Part shown: piece by piece, positions 1 to 4,644 of the stretch | Layout: every line of letters begins with the position of its first letter | Numbering within the stretch: position 1 is the first letter of the stretch | NCBI GenBank assembly: GCA_051867635.1 | Contig: JBJDYT010000028.1 | Location: 1 to 6,207 of the forward strand | Source of the DNA: RGIG5472 sp051867635 | GTDB lineage: Bacteria > Bacillota > Clostridia > Oscillospirales > Oscillospiraceae | Reading direction: 5' to 3' | Length of the DNA: 6,207 nt | Program-made: the position numbers and the translations under genes | The notes under the pieces: generated by a model | The model's database searches: none | Told to the model about the DNA's origin: nothing | What the model saw: the letters and a program-made list of their open reading frames with translations, nothing else

Positions 1-1
1 C

Positions 2-337
2 GCCGCCGTCCGCGACGAGTACAAGCGCCGCCGCGACACCGTGGTCGCCAAGCTGGCTGAGATCCCCGGCGTCATCTGCAAGTGCCCCAAGGGCGCGTTC
101 TACCTGATGGCCGCGCTGCCCGTGGACAGCGCCGAGAACTTCCAGAAGTGGCTGCTGGAGGAGTTCGACGACAACGGCGACACCGTTATGTTCGCCCCCG
201 GCGGCTCCATGTACGCCACTCCCGGCAAGGGCGTCAACGAGATCCGTATCGCCTACGTCCTCAAGCAGGAGAAGCTGGAGCGCGCCATGGATCTGCTGGC
301 CATGGGCATCAAGGCCTACAACGAGCGCAACAAGTAA
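2..337 (+). CDS. Class I/II PLP-dependent aminotransferase, C-terminal part (5' end outside window)
   Basis: Only the last 111 residues are present; the reading frame is open from base 2 and ends at TAA 335-337, so the start and the PLP-lysine region lie upstream of the window. The visible part is the small C-terminal domain of a fold-type I aminotransferase: YKRRRD near the start, the KGAFYLMAALP strand typical of aspartate aminotransferase-like enzymes, the glycine-rich APGGSMYATPGKG loop, and NEIRIAYVL, whose arginine corresponds to the substrate alpha-carboxylate-binding arginine of the family. Such enzymes move an amino group from an amino acid to a keto acid in the cytoplasm. Aspartate aminotransferase is the most likely annotation, but aromatic, alanine or glutamine substrates cannot be excluded from this fragment. 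The next gene starts three bases after the stop, so the two are probably co-transcribed. Confidence 0.93.
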   Translation, partial: AAVRDEYKRRRDTVVAKLAEIPGVICKCPKGAFYLMAALPVDSAENFQKWLLEEFDDNGDTVMFAPGGSMYATPGKGVNEIRIAYVLKQEKLERAMDLLAMGIKAYNERNK

Positions 338-340
338 GCC

Positions 341-622
341 ATGGTCCGCCACATCGTCATGTGGAAGTTCCGCCCGGGCGAGGAGGAGAACGCGGAGCGT
401 TTCCTCGCGGGCCTGCAGGGGCTGTACGGCGTTATCCCCCAGCTCAAGCGCTGCGAGGTGCTGCGCAACACGGTGGAGGGGAACTACGACGCGGCGCTGC
501 TGGCCGAGTTTGACTCCCTGGAGGATCTGGAAGCCTACAAGAAAGACCCCCGCCATGTGGAGGTCTCGCGCCTGTGCAAGGCCATCCGCGTGGACCGGGT
601 GGCTGTGGACGCGGTCCTGTAA
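341..622 (+). CDS. Dabb (stress-responsive alpha/beta-barrel) domain protein
   Basis: A 93-residue protein that fits a single Dabb domain over its whole length. The N-terminus MVRHIVMWKF is the characteristic first strand, a helix follows (about residues 14-30), then a strand with CEVLRNTVEGNYDAALLAEF (about 38-57), the LEDLEAYKKDPRHVEV segment (60-75) and a final hydrophobic strand. Dabb proteins form dimeric ferredoxin-like barrels; some bind or cyclise small hydrophobic molecules, but most bacterial single-domain members have no known substrate. ATG 341 lies three bases after the aminotransferase stop. The upstream sequence has no strong Shine-Dalgarno match, so translation is probably coupled to the upstream gene. 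The codon use is the same as its neighbours. The family call is firm; no function can be assigned. Confidence 0.9.
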   Translation: MVRHIVMWKFRPGEEENAERFLAGLQGLYGVIPQLKRCEVLRNTVEGNYDAALLAEFDSLEDLEAYKKDPRHVEVSRLCKAIRVDRVAVDAVL

Positions 623-630
623 GACTACAT

Positions 631-666
631 AAAAGAGACGCGAAGCTTTTGCTTCGCGTCTCTTTT
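631..666 (+). terminator. Rho-independent terminator after the Dabb gene, potentially bidirectional
   Basis: A perfect 16-bp stem: arms 631-646 (AAAAGAGACGCGAAGC) and 651-666, loop TTTT 647-650. The stem begins with A residues and ends with a T run, so it can supply a U-tract to transcripts from either strand. It begins eight bases after the Dabb stop codon and sits between two converging operons. Confidence 0.93.
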
Positions 667-690
667 TGCGCCTGCCGGCGGCATATCAAA

Positions 691-718
691 ACAGCCCCGC
701 GCTTCGGCGCGGGGCTGT
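691..718 (-). terminator. Rho-independent terminator of the minus-strand operon
   Basis: A perfect 12-bp GC-rich stem with arms 691-702 (ACAGCCCCGCGC) and 707-718 around a 4-base loop (TTCG on the plus strand, CGAA on the minus). On the minus strand the stem is followed by a short T run (the A's at 688-691 on the plus strand), and it lies 23 bases after the omega-amidase stop. On the plus strand no T run follows, so the direction is assigned as minus. Confidence 0.8.
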
Positions 719-741
719 GCCGTACGGGAAGGGGGGATGCA

Positions 742-1557
742 TCAGAGCTCCCGCAGCTCGTACAGGTCCGTCCGTCTTGCGGAGAGGATGGGAAGCTGGC
801 GGCGGATGCTCTCCACCTGGCTCAGGTCCAGCTCTACGATCTGGGTGCAGACCTCGCCGCCGCAGCGGGTCAGCACCGTCCCCCAGGGGTCCACCGCCAG
901 GGAGTTGCCGTAGGCCACATAGGAGGCGTTCTCGTTCCGGGCGGGGGAGACGCCCACGGTGAAGCACTGGTTGTCCACCGCCCGCTGGCGGAAGACCAGC
1001 TCCCAGTGGGCGGGGCCGGTGGTCATGTTGAAGGCGGCGGGGGCGAAGATGACTCTGGCGCCCCGGAGAGCCATGCAGCGGCTCAGCTCCTCAAAGCGCA
1101 TGTCGAAGCAGATGCAGAGCCCCATGGGGCCGAACTCCGTGTCGAACACAGTGATCTCGTTGCCGGCGCTCAGGTTCTTCGACTCCCGGAAGCTCTGGCC
1201 GCCCTCCACGTTGATGTCGAACATGTGGATCTTGCGGTGTCGGGCGATCTCCCGCCCGCTGCGGTCATAGACATAGGAGGTGTTGTAGATCCTGTCACCC
1301 TCCAGCTCCGGCACCGAGCCGCCCACCAGGTAGATGCCCAGCTCCTTTGCCACGGCGGAGAGGGCCTGCTGGGCCTCGCCCCCGTGGGCCTCCCCATAGC
1401 TGCGGAACGCGCCGCTCTCATAGGGACAGCAGAACATCTCCGGTAGCACGGCCAGGTCGATGCCCTCCTTCGCTGCCTTTCGCAGCTCCTCGCAGGCAAG
1501 GCGGATGTTGCCCGTCTTGTCCGTCGCCACCGGCGTTTGCAGTAAAGCGATCTTCAT
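742..1557 (-). CDS. Carbon-nitrogen hydrolase, Nit2-type omega-amidase
   Basis: A 271-residue nitrilase-superfamily protein covering the whole family fold. The Glu-Lys-Cys triad is visible: E40 in VLPEMF, K109 in RHRKIHMFD and C150 in CICFDMRFEEL. The equivalent residues of human NIT2 are E43, K112 and C153, the same spacing, and the FNMTTGPAHWEL stretch and the later QRAVDNQCF and SPARNE segments are also Nit2-like. Members hydrolyse the omega-amide of alpha-ketoglutaramate or alpha-ketosuccinamate to the keto acid and ammonia in the cytoplasm. The start at 1557 is chosen because GAAAGGAG (1568-1575, minus strand) lies 10 bases upstream and MKIALLQ is the usual N-terminus; an 11-residue longer in-frame start at 1590 has no such support. 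Its ATG overlaps the stop of the ArsC-like gene as ATGA. Deaminated-glutathione amidase is a less likely alternative. Confidence 0.92.
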   Translation of the reverse strand: MKIALLQTPVATDKTGNIRLACEELRKAAKEGIDLAVLPEMFCCPYESGAFRSYGEAHGGEAQQALSAVAKELGIYLVGGSVPELEGDRIYNTSYVYDRSGREIARHRKIHMFDINVEGGQSFRESKNLSAGNEITVFDTEFGPMGLCICFDMRFEELSRCMALRGARVIFAPAAFNMTTGPAHWELVFRQRAVDNQCFTVGVSPARNENASYVAYGNSLAVDPWGTVLTRCGGEVCTQIVELDLSQVESIRRQLPILSARRTDLYELREL

Positions 1558-1919
1558 TGACAGTTCTCTCCTTTCAGCGCAGCGCGCCATTCATTTTCCC
1601 GAAAGCCCACCAGCACGAAGCCCTCGCCCACGGCGATGGGCCGCTTGACCAGCATCCCGTCGGAGGCGAGCAGGGCCAGCTGCTCCTCCTCCGTCATGCC
1701 GGGGAGCCGCTCCTTCAGCCGCAGCTCCTTGTAGATAAGGCCGCTGGTGTTGAAAAAACGCTTCAGCGGCAGGCCGCTTTCGGCCTGCCAGCGCCGCAGC
1801 TCCTCGGCGCTGGGACGGTCCTCTTTGATGTCCCGGAGGGTGTAAGAGATCCCCTCCGCCTCCAGCCAGGCACGGGCCTTGGCGCAGGTGGAGCAGCGGG
1901 GATAGCAGAGAAACAGCAT
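1554..1919 (-). CDS. ArsC/Spx-family thioredoxin-fold protein with CxxC motif
   Basis: A 121-residue protein of the ArsC/Spx family, which is usually about 110-130 residues. The N-terminus MLFLCYPRCSTCAKA gives a CxxC pair (C9, C12) plus C5; RDIKEDRP (29-36) and FFNTSG (55-60) follow, and DGMLVKRPI (87-95) contains the conserved Arg-Pro near the active site. The family includes arsenate reductases, Spx-type RNA polymerase-binding redox regulators and many proteins of unknown role. The CxxC arrangement resembles the Spx/MgsR-like branch and unspecialised clostridial 'arsenate reductase family' proteins; there is no ars operon around it, so an arsenate role is not supported. A strong AGGAGGAGG site (1925-1934 on the plus strand, read on minus) precedes ATG 1917-1919. 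The stop overlaps the omega-amidase start by four bases, suggesting coupled translation. Confidence 0.88.
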   Translation of the reverse strand: MLFLCYPRCSTCAKARAWLEAEGISYTLRDIKEDRPSAEELRRWQAESGLPLKRFFNTSGLIYKELRLKERLPGMTEEEQLALLASDGMLVKRPIAVGEGFVLVGFRENEWRAALKGENCQ

Positions 1920-1953
1920 CGTATCCTCCTCCTTCTGGAAAATCTGCCGGCGT

Positions 1954-2205
1954 TCAGTACCACTCCCGCAGCACCAGGTCGGTGCAGCCCTGGTTCAGGC
2001 CCAGCTCCACGCGCAGCACCCGCCGGTGCTGTGCGAAGTCCCGCCGCAGCATATCCCGCAGGGCGGTGCCGCCGTGGTACCCGTGGATGAGGCGCAGGCG
2101 GTACACCGACCGCGGCGTGCGCCGGAGGGCGCTCTCCACCGCCGCCCGGGCCTGGGTCTGGGTCATACCGTGGAGGTCCAGCTCCACAATGCCCTGTTCC
2201 GCCAT
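1954..2205 (-). CDS. Small stand-alone Smr (MutS2 C-terminal type) domain protein
   Basis: An 83-residue protein that is essentially a single Smr domain. The two signature segments are present: VELDLHGMTQTQARAAVE (about residues 7-24, with the LDLHG motif) and LRLIHGYHGGTALRDML (about 37-53), a variant of the HGxGxG loop with His in place of the second Gly. Smr domains of MutS2 and relatives bind or cut nucleic acids, including collided ribosome mRNA in MutS2 of Bacillus; whether this small form is a nuclease is unknown. The start at 2205 is favoured by AAAAGGAGG (plus-strand 2212-2220) six bases upstream; longer in-frame starts would cross the promoter region and encode low-plausibility sequence. 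It is the first gene of the minus operon, 34 bases before the ArsC-like gene. Confidence 0.88.
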   Translation of the reverse strand: MAEQGIVELDLHGMTQTQARAAVESALRRTPRSVYRLRLIHGYHGGTALRDMLRRDFAQHRRVLRVELGLNQGCTDLVLREWY

Positions 2206-2236
2206 ACCGCCCCTCCTTTTCCGTTTCCTTGTCCCT

Positions 2237-2265
2237 ATTGTACATGACATGGCCGCCGCTTGCAA
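2237..2265 (-). promoter_or_regulatory. Probable sigma-A promoter of the smr / ArsC-like / omega-amidase operon
   Basis: Read on the minus strand: TTGCAA (plus 2260-2265), a 17-base spacer, then TACAAT (plus 2237-2242). The -10 matches consensus at five of six positions and the -35 at four of six. It would place the transcript start near 2230, about 25 bases before the Smr start codon. A CATGACATG element (2243-2251) sits in the spacer. Confidence 0.6.
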
Positions 2266-2313
2266 ACCGTTTCTGCAGTCAAAAGAAAATTGCCGTCTTT
2301 TTTTCTGGCCCTG

Positions 2314-2342
2314 TTGACAGAAGGCGTGCCTGCTGCTATACT
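2314..2342 (+). promoter_or_regulatory. Strong sigma-A promoter of the padR operon
   Basis: TTGACA (2314-2319), exactly 17 bases, then TATACT (2337-2342): a perfect -35 and a one-mismatch -10 at ideal spacing. An A/T-rich stretch (2281-2304, AAAAGAAAAT and a run of T) lies just upstream and could act as an UP element. The transcript start should fall near 2349, inside the repeat array that follows. This promoter is back-to-back with the minus-strand operon promoter at 2237-2265. Confidence 0.9.
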
Positions 2343-2367
2343 CGTTATATCGGAGTGCGATATAACG
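2343..2367. promoter_or_regulatory. Perfect 9-7-9 inverted repeat, candidate PadR operator
   Basis: Arms CGTTATATC (2343-2351) and GATATAACG (2359-2367) are exact reverse complements, separated by GGAGTGC. The dyad covers the predicted transcription start of padR. PadR-family dimers bind dyads at their own promoters, so this is the most likely primary site. In RNA the same arms could form a weak A/U-rich hairpin. Confidence 0.72.
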
Positions 2368-2403
2368 GCAAAAGATATACTGGCGGCCGTTATAACGGGA
2401 AAG
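2344..2403 (+). repeat. Four tandem 15-bp operator-like repeats in the padR leader
   Basis: Four contiguous 15-base units start at 2344, 2359, 2374 and 2389: GTTATATCGGAGTGC, GATATAACGGCAAAA, GATATACTGGCGGCC and GTTATAACGGGAAAG. The first ten bases of every unit fit GWTATANYGG; the remaining five vary. The array starts one base after the -10 box and ends in the Shine-Dalgarno sequence of padR, and no fifth unit is seen in phase on either side. The position is that expected for an autoregulatory operator bound by the PadR protein or another factor; that role is inferred, not shown. Confidence 0.8.
2388..2397. promoter_or_regulatory. 10-bp palindrome CGTTATAACG, possible second operator
   Basis: A perfect palindrome overlapping the fourth 15-bp unit. 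Its halves repeat the outer arms of the 9-7-9 dyad with one difference each (CGTTATAAC against CGTTATATC, GTTATAACG against GATATAACG). It ends three bases before the AAAGGAG ribosome binding site of padR. Confidence 0.5.
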
Positions 2404-2413
2404 GAGCGTTCTC

Positions 2414-2731
2414 ATGGAAAGCGTGGCGCTGACAGAGGCGGTGTATTACATCCTGCTTTCGCTGGATACCCCCAGGCACGGATACGGCATCATGCAGAAC
2501 ACGGAGCGGCTCAGCGGCGGGCGGGTGCGCCTGGCGGCGGGGACGCTGTACGGCGCGCTGAGCACCCTGCTGGAAAAGGGCTGGATCCGGGCGGCGGAGG
2601 AGGGCGGCGGCGCCCGCAAGAAGGAGTACGAGATCACGGAGGCGGGCCGGCAGGCCGTGGAGCGGGAGATCCTCCGGCTGCGGGAGCTGCTGAAAAACGG
2701 CGAAGCCGTCACGAAGGAGTGGGGCGCATGA
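2414..2731 (+). CDS. PadR-family winged-helix transcriptional regulator
   Basis: A 105-residue protein of typical small (subfamily 2) PadR size. The winged-helix elements are clear: LTEAVYYILLSL (6-17), the HGYGIMQ motif (22-28), the recognition region LAAGTLYGALSTLLEKGWI (40-58), the wing with GGGARKKEYEITEAGR (64-79), and a short C-terminal helix (80-94) that would mediate dimerisation. PadR proteins are usually ligand-responsive repressors of their own operon and of neighbouring membrane proteins. ATG 2414 has AAAGGAG (2400-2406) seven bases upstream. Its stop overlaps the start of the DUF2812 gene as ATGA (2728-2731), a pairing common in Firmicutes. The repeat array in the leader suggests autoregulation. 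The ligand is unknown. Confidence 0.95.
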   Translation: MESVALTEAVYYILLSLDTPRHGYGIMQNTERLSGGRVRLAAGTLYGALSTLLEKGWIRAAEEGGGARKKEYEITEAGRQAVEREILRLRELLKNGEAVTKEWGA

Positions 2732-3273
2732 AGCAGGTGATCCATAAGGTATACTGGCTCTGGCAGTTCGAGGACGAAGAACAATGGCTCAATGAAATGT
2801 CTGCAAAGGGTCTGCACTTGACAGACGTGGGGCTCTTCCGCTATGTGTTTGAAGAGGGAACGCCCGGGGCGTACCAGTACCGGCTGGAGATGCTGGACCA
2901 CTGGCCCAACCACCCGGAGAGCCGGAAGTATATCGCTTTTCTGGAGGAGACCGGGGCGGAGCATGTGGGCTCGCTGAAAAACTGGGTCTATTTCCGCAAA
3001 CGGGGGGAGGACGGCCCCTTCGACCTCTACTCTGATATCGACTCCCGCATCCGGCATCTGCAGCGTATCGCCGCGCTGCTGGCTACGCTGGTGGCCTGCC
3101 TGGGCGTGTCGGTGCTTTGTTACTTCATGGGAATGGTGGCGGACGGCTTCCATTCGGAGCTGCTTTTGTCGCTGCTGCTCCTGTCCGCCTTTGAGGCGCT
3201 GCTGGCAGGCGGCCTGTACAGGATCGAAAAGAAGCGCCGGGAGCTGAAACGGGAGCGGGAGATCCGGGAATGA
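2728..3273 (+). CDS. DUF2812 domain membrane protein
   Basis: A 181-residue protein whose first 110 residues are a recognisable DUF2812 domain: VYWLWQFEDEEQWLNEMSAKGLHL (8-31), FRYVFEEG (37-44), YQYRLEMLDHWPNHPESRKYIAFLEETGAEHVG (49-81), WVYFRK (86-91) and the highly typical GPFDLYSDIDSRIRHLQRI (96-114). Two hydrophobic segments follow (about 112-136 and 144-165), then a very basic tail (167-181, KKRRELKRERE). The arrangement suggests a cytoplasmic sensor-like domain joined to a membrane hairpin, with the basic tail inside by the positive-inside rule. DUF2812 genes often follow padR genes, and a role as partner or antagonist of the PadR protein has been assumed but the biochemical function is unknown to me. 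Translation start ATG 2728 overlaps the padR stop; GAAGGAG lies upstream. Confidence 0.92.
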   Translation: MKQVIHKVYWLWQFEDEEQWLNEMSAKGLHLTDVGLFRYVFEEGTPGAYQYRLEMLDHWPNHPESRKYIAFLEETGAEHVGSLKNWVYFRKRGEDGPFDLYSDIDSRIRHLQRIAALLATLVACLGVSVLCYFMGMVADGFHSELLLSLLLLSAFEALLAGGLYRIEKKRRELKREREIRE

Positions 3274-3291
3274 TAGAGAGGAGCGCGTGAT

Positions 3292-3519
3292 ATGGAACAG
3301 AATACCTCATCCCGGCTGCTTTACACGGCCGGAGGATTGCTGGCCGCCGCCGGCGTGCTGATGGCAGTTTCGCTGAGCGTGTGGGCCGGCGCGCTCTGCT
3401 GGGTGGCCGCCGCGCTGTTTCTTGCGGCCGCCGTCTGTTTCCGGCAGGCGGAAAGCGGAAAACAGGAAAAGCGGGAGACGGAGACCGAGGAACGGCAGGA
3501 GGGAGGGCATAAGGCATGA
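3292..3519 (+). CDS. Small two-helix membrane protein, unrecognised
   Basis: A 75-residue protein I do not recognise. Two hydrophobic segments (about residues 9-29 and 31-50) are separated only by a WAG turn, making a tight helical hairpin; the remaining third (51-75) is strongly charged, with KQEKRETETEERQE. The short polar N-terminus and the charged C-terminus probably lie on the cytoplasmic side. A GAGAGGAG site precedes ATG 3292, 18 bases after the DUF2812 stop, and the last four bases overlap the next gene as ATGA. Position in a tight operon, a good ribosome binding site and codon use like the neighbours support it as a real gene. The function is unknown. Confidence 0.8.
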   Translation: MEQNTSSRLLYTAGGLLAAAGVLMAVSLSVWAGALCWVAAALFLAAAVCFRQAESGKQEKRETETEERQEGGHKA

Positions 3520-3812
3520 AAGACTTCATCATGGCGGCCCTGCCCTGGGTCCTCATGGGGCTCGCTTTGGCGCTGGCCTGCGCCATGCTGGGACAGAAGA
3601 AGAAACGGCGGGCGGCGAAGCAAACGGCGGCGCCCGAAGAAGAAAAGGAGAATGGCCGGGGAAACGCCATGGCCCTGGGCATGTGCATGGGCGAATGTCT
3701 GGGGATGGGCCTTGCTCTAGCGCTGGACGGTTCCCTGGCCCTGGGCCTGAGCCTGGGGATGCTCATCGGCATGGCGGCGGGCCTGGTACTGTATAAGGAG
3801 GATGAAGCATGA
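3516..3812 (+). CDS. Small glycine-rich membrane protein, unrecognised
   Basis: A 98-residue protein with an N-terminal hydrophobic helix (about 4-26), a basic then acidic linker (27-50, KKKRRAAKQ then EEEKE), and a C-terminal half rich in Gly, Met, Leu and Ala (51-92) that could form two closely packed helices around D71. Small residues recur every three to four positions (GMCMGECLGMG, then LGLSLGMLIGMAAG), a glycine-zipper-like pattern known to favour helix packing in membranes. It could also be described as a lipid-free membrane anchor; no catalytic motif is seen. It overlaps the 75-residue gene before it and the yfcE gene after it by ATGA at both ends, so it is firmly embedded in the operon. 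The function is unknown. Confidence 0.8.
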   Translation: MKDFIMAALPWVLMGLALALACAMLGQKKKRRAAKQTAAPEEEKENGRGNAMALGMCMGECLGMGLALALDGSLALGLSLGMLIGMAAGLVLYKEDEA

Positions 3813-4351
3813 AGCTCATGATCGCGTCGGACATCCACGGCTCGGCCCTGTACTGCGGCCGGCTGCTGGAGGCTTTTGAAAAGGAGGGGGCGGAAAAGCT
3901 CCTGCTGCTGGGGGACCTGCTCTACCACGGGGCCCGGAACGACCTGCCGGAGGGCTACGACACGAAAAAAGTCACTTCCCAGCTCAACGCCGTGAAGGAG
4001 CGGCTCCTCTGCGTCCGGGGCAACTGCGAGAGCGAGGTGGACCAGATGGTGCTGCAGTTCCCGGTGCTGGGGCAGTATGCGCTGCTCCTTTGGGAGGGGC
4101 GGACGGTCTTCGCCGTCCACGGCCACGAGTGGGGACCGGAGAAGCTGCCGCCCCTGGCGGCGGGGAGCCTGCTGCTCTCCGGCCATACCCATGTGCCGCA
4201 TTTCCGCCGGGAGGGGGAGATCTATCTCGCGAACCCCGGCTCCGTGTCCCTTCCCAAGGAGGGCAGCGCCAGGGGCTACCTGCTGCTGTCCGGCGGCGCT
4301 CTCACCTGGAAGACATTGGAAGGCCGGATCCTGCGGCAGGAGACGCTGTAG
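3809..4351 (+). CDS. yfcE: YfcE-type metallophosphodiesterase
   Basis: A 180-residue calcineurin-like phosphoesterase that aligns by eye end to end with E. coli YfcE (184 residues). All metal ligands of the family are visible: D8 and H10 in ASDIHGS, D36 in LLLGDLL, N72 in RGNCESE, H104 in VHGHE, and H126 and H128 in SGHTHVP. The stretches NDLPEGY, SEVDQM and ANPGSVSLPK are also characteristic. YfcE hydrolyses phosphodiester model substrates with manganese or a similar metal; its physiological substrate is not settled. ATG 3809 overlaps the stop of the glycine-rich membrane protein gene (ATGA), which ties it to the padR operon. A terminator lies 20 bases after its stop. No truncation or missing ligand is seen. 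Confidence 0.96.
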   Translation: MKLMIASDIHGSALYCGRLLEAFEKEGAEKLLLLGDLLYHGARNDLPEGYDTKKVTSQLNAVKERLLCVRGNCESEVDQMVLQFPVLGQYALLLWEGRTVFAVHGHEWGPEKLPPLAAGSLLLSGHTHVPHFRREGEIYLANPGSVSLPKEGSARGYLLLSGGALTWKTLEGRILRQETL

Positions 4352-4371
4352 CGGAAACACAGATCAAGCAG

Positions 4372-4406
4372 ACGGCGCCCGGTCCGGTGGATGGGGCGCC
4401 GTTTTT
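4372..4406 (+). terminator. Rho-independent terminator of the padR-yfcE operon
   Basis: Arms ACGGCGCCC (4372-4380) and GGGCGCCGT (4394-4402) are perfect complements with a 13-base loop, followed by TTTTT (4402-4406). It begins 20 bases after the yfcE stop. Confidence 0.88.
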
Positions 4407-4479
4407 CTGCGCCGCGCCGCCTCTCCCGGCGGGCGGCGGAGGGCGGTCCGTCCCGGTGGGCCAGCGCTGGGAAAAAGTG

Positions 4480-4644
4480 GCATGTTTTGTGCAAAATACA
4501 CAAAAATCAGGGCAAAAAATCTCGGTAAAATACGCTTTAAAGCAAAAAAGAACAAAGTAATCATGGATTGCTTTTGCTTTGGAAACATGTTAGATTGGAA
4601 ACATCGCTGCGGCGTCGGACCAATCGAACAGGGAGGAAAAGCGG
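4480..4644 (+). promoter_or_regulatory. A/T-rich leader of the permease gene with a weak promoter candidate
   Basis: The gap between yfcE and the permease (4352-4644) holds the yfcE terminator, then a GC-rich stretch to about 4475 in which I see nothing, then a sharp change to A-rich sequence (4480-4600). The best promoter candidate is TTGCTT (4568-4573), 17 bases, TAGATT (4591-4596), three and four matches to consensus. TAAAAT (4526-4531) is an alternative -10 without a convincing -35. The ribosome binding site GGGAGG (4631-4636) is eight bases before ATG 4645. Confidence 0.4.
4579..4604 (+). repeat. 10-bp direct repeat TTGGAAACAT in the permease leader
   Basis: Exact copies at 4579-4588 and 4595-4604, 16 bases apart start to start, flanking the candidate -10 at 4591-4596. 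The position suits a regulator binding site, but two short copies in A/T-rich sequence can also occur by chance. Confidence 0.5.

Noticed and set aside
574..1446. 290-residue open frame on the plus strand across the terminators and the omega-amidase
   Set aside because: It would run through two strong hairpins and is composed of low-information residues antisense to a conserved catalytic gene.
1558..1590. 11-residue longer start for the omega-amidase
   Set aside because: The ribosome binding site, the ATGA overlap and the family N-terminus MKIALLQ all favour 1557.
1554..1919. Arsenic resistance gene arsC
   Set aside because: No arsR, arsB or acr3 neighbour is present and the CxxC pattern is shared with Spx-like proteins, so only the family is named.
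2243..2251. CATGACATG as an operator in the minus-strand promoter
   Set aside because: It is a short self-similar sequence with only one copy; too little to support a specific site.
2376..2381. Second TATACT as an additional -10 box
   Set aside because: No -35-like sequence lies 16-18 bases upstream; it is part of the third repeat unit.
2344..2403. CRISPR array or riboswitch in the padR leader
   Set aside because: Units are only 15 bp with no spacers of CRISPR size, and no conserved riboswitch fold is visible; an operator array fits better.
2206..2415. N-terminal extension of the Smr protein to 153 residues
   Set aside because: The extension crosses the divergent promoter region, and AAAAGGAGG lies six bases before the internal ATG at 2205.
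3125..4360. 411-residue open frame on the minus strand opposite DUF2812 to yfcE
   Set aside because: It is Pro/Arg/Ala-rich, lacks a plausible start signal, and covers four overlapping genes with good evidence.
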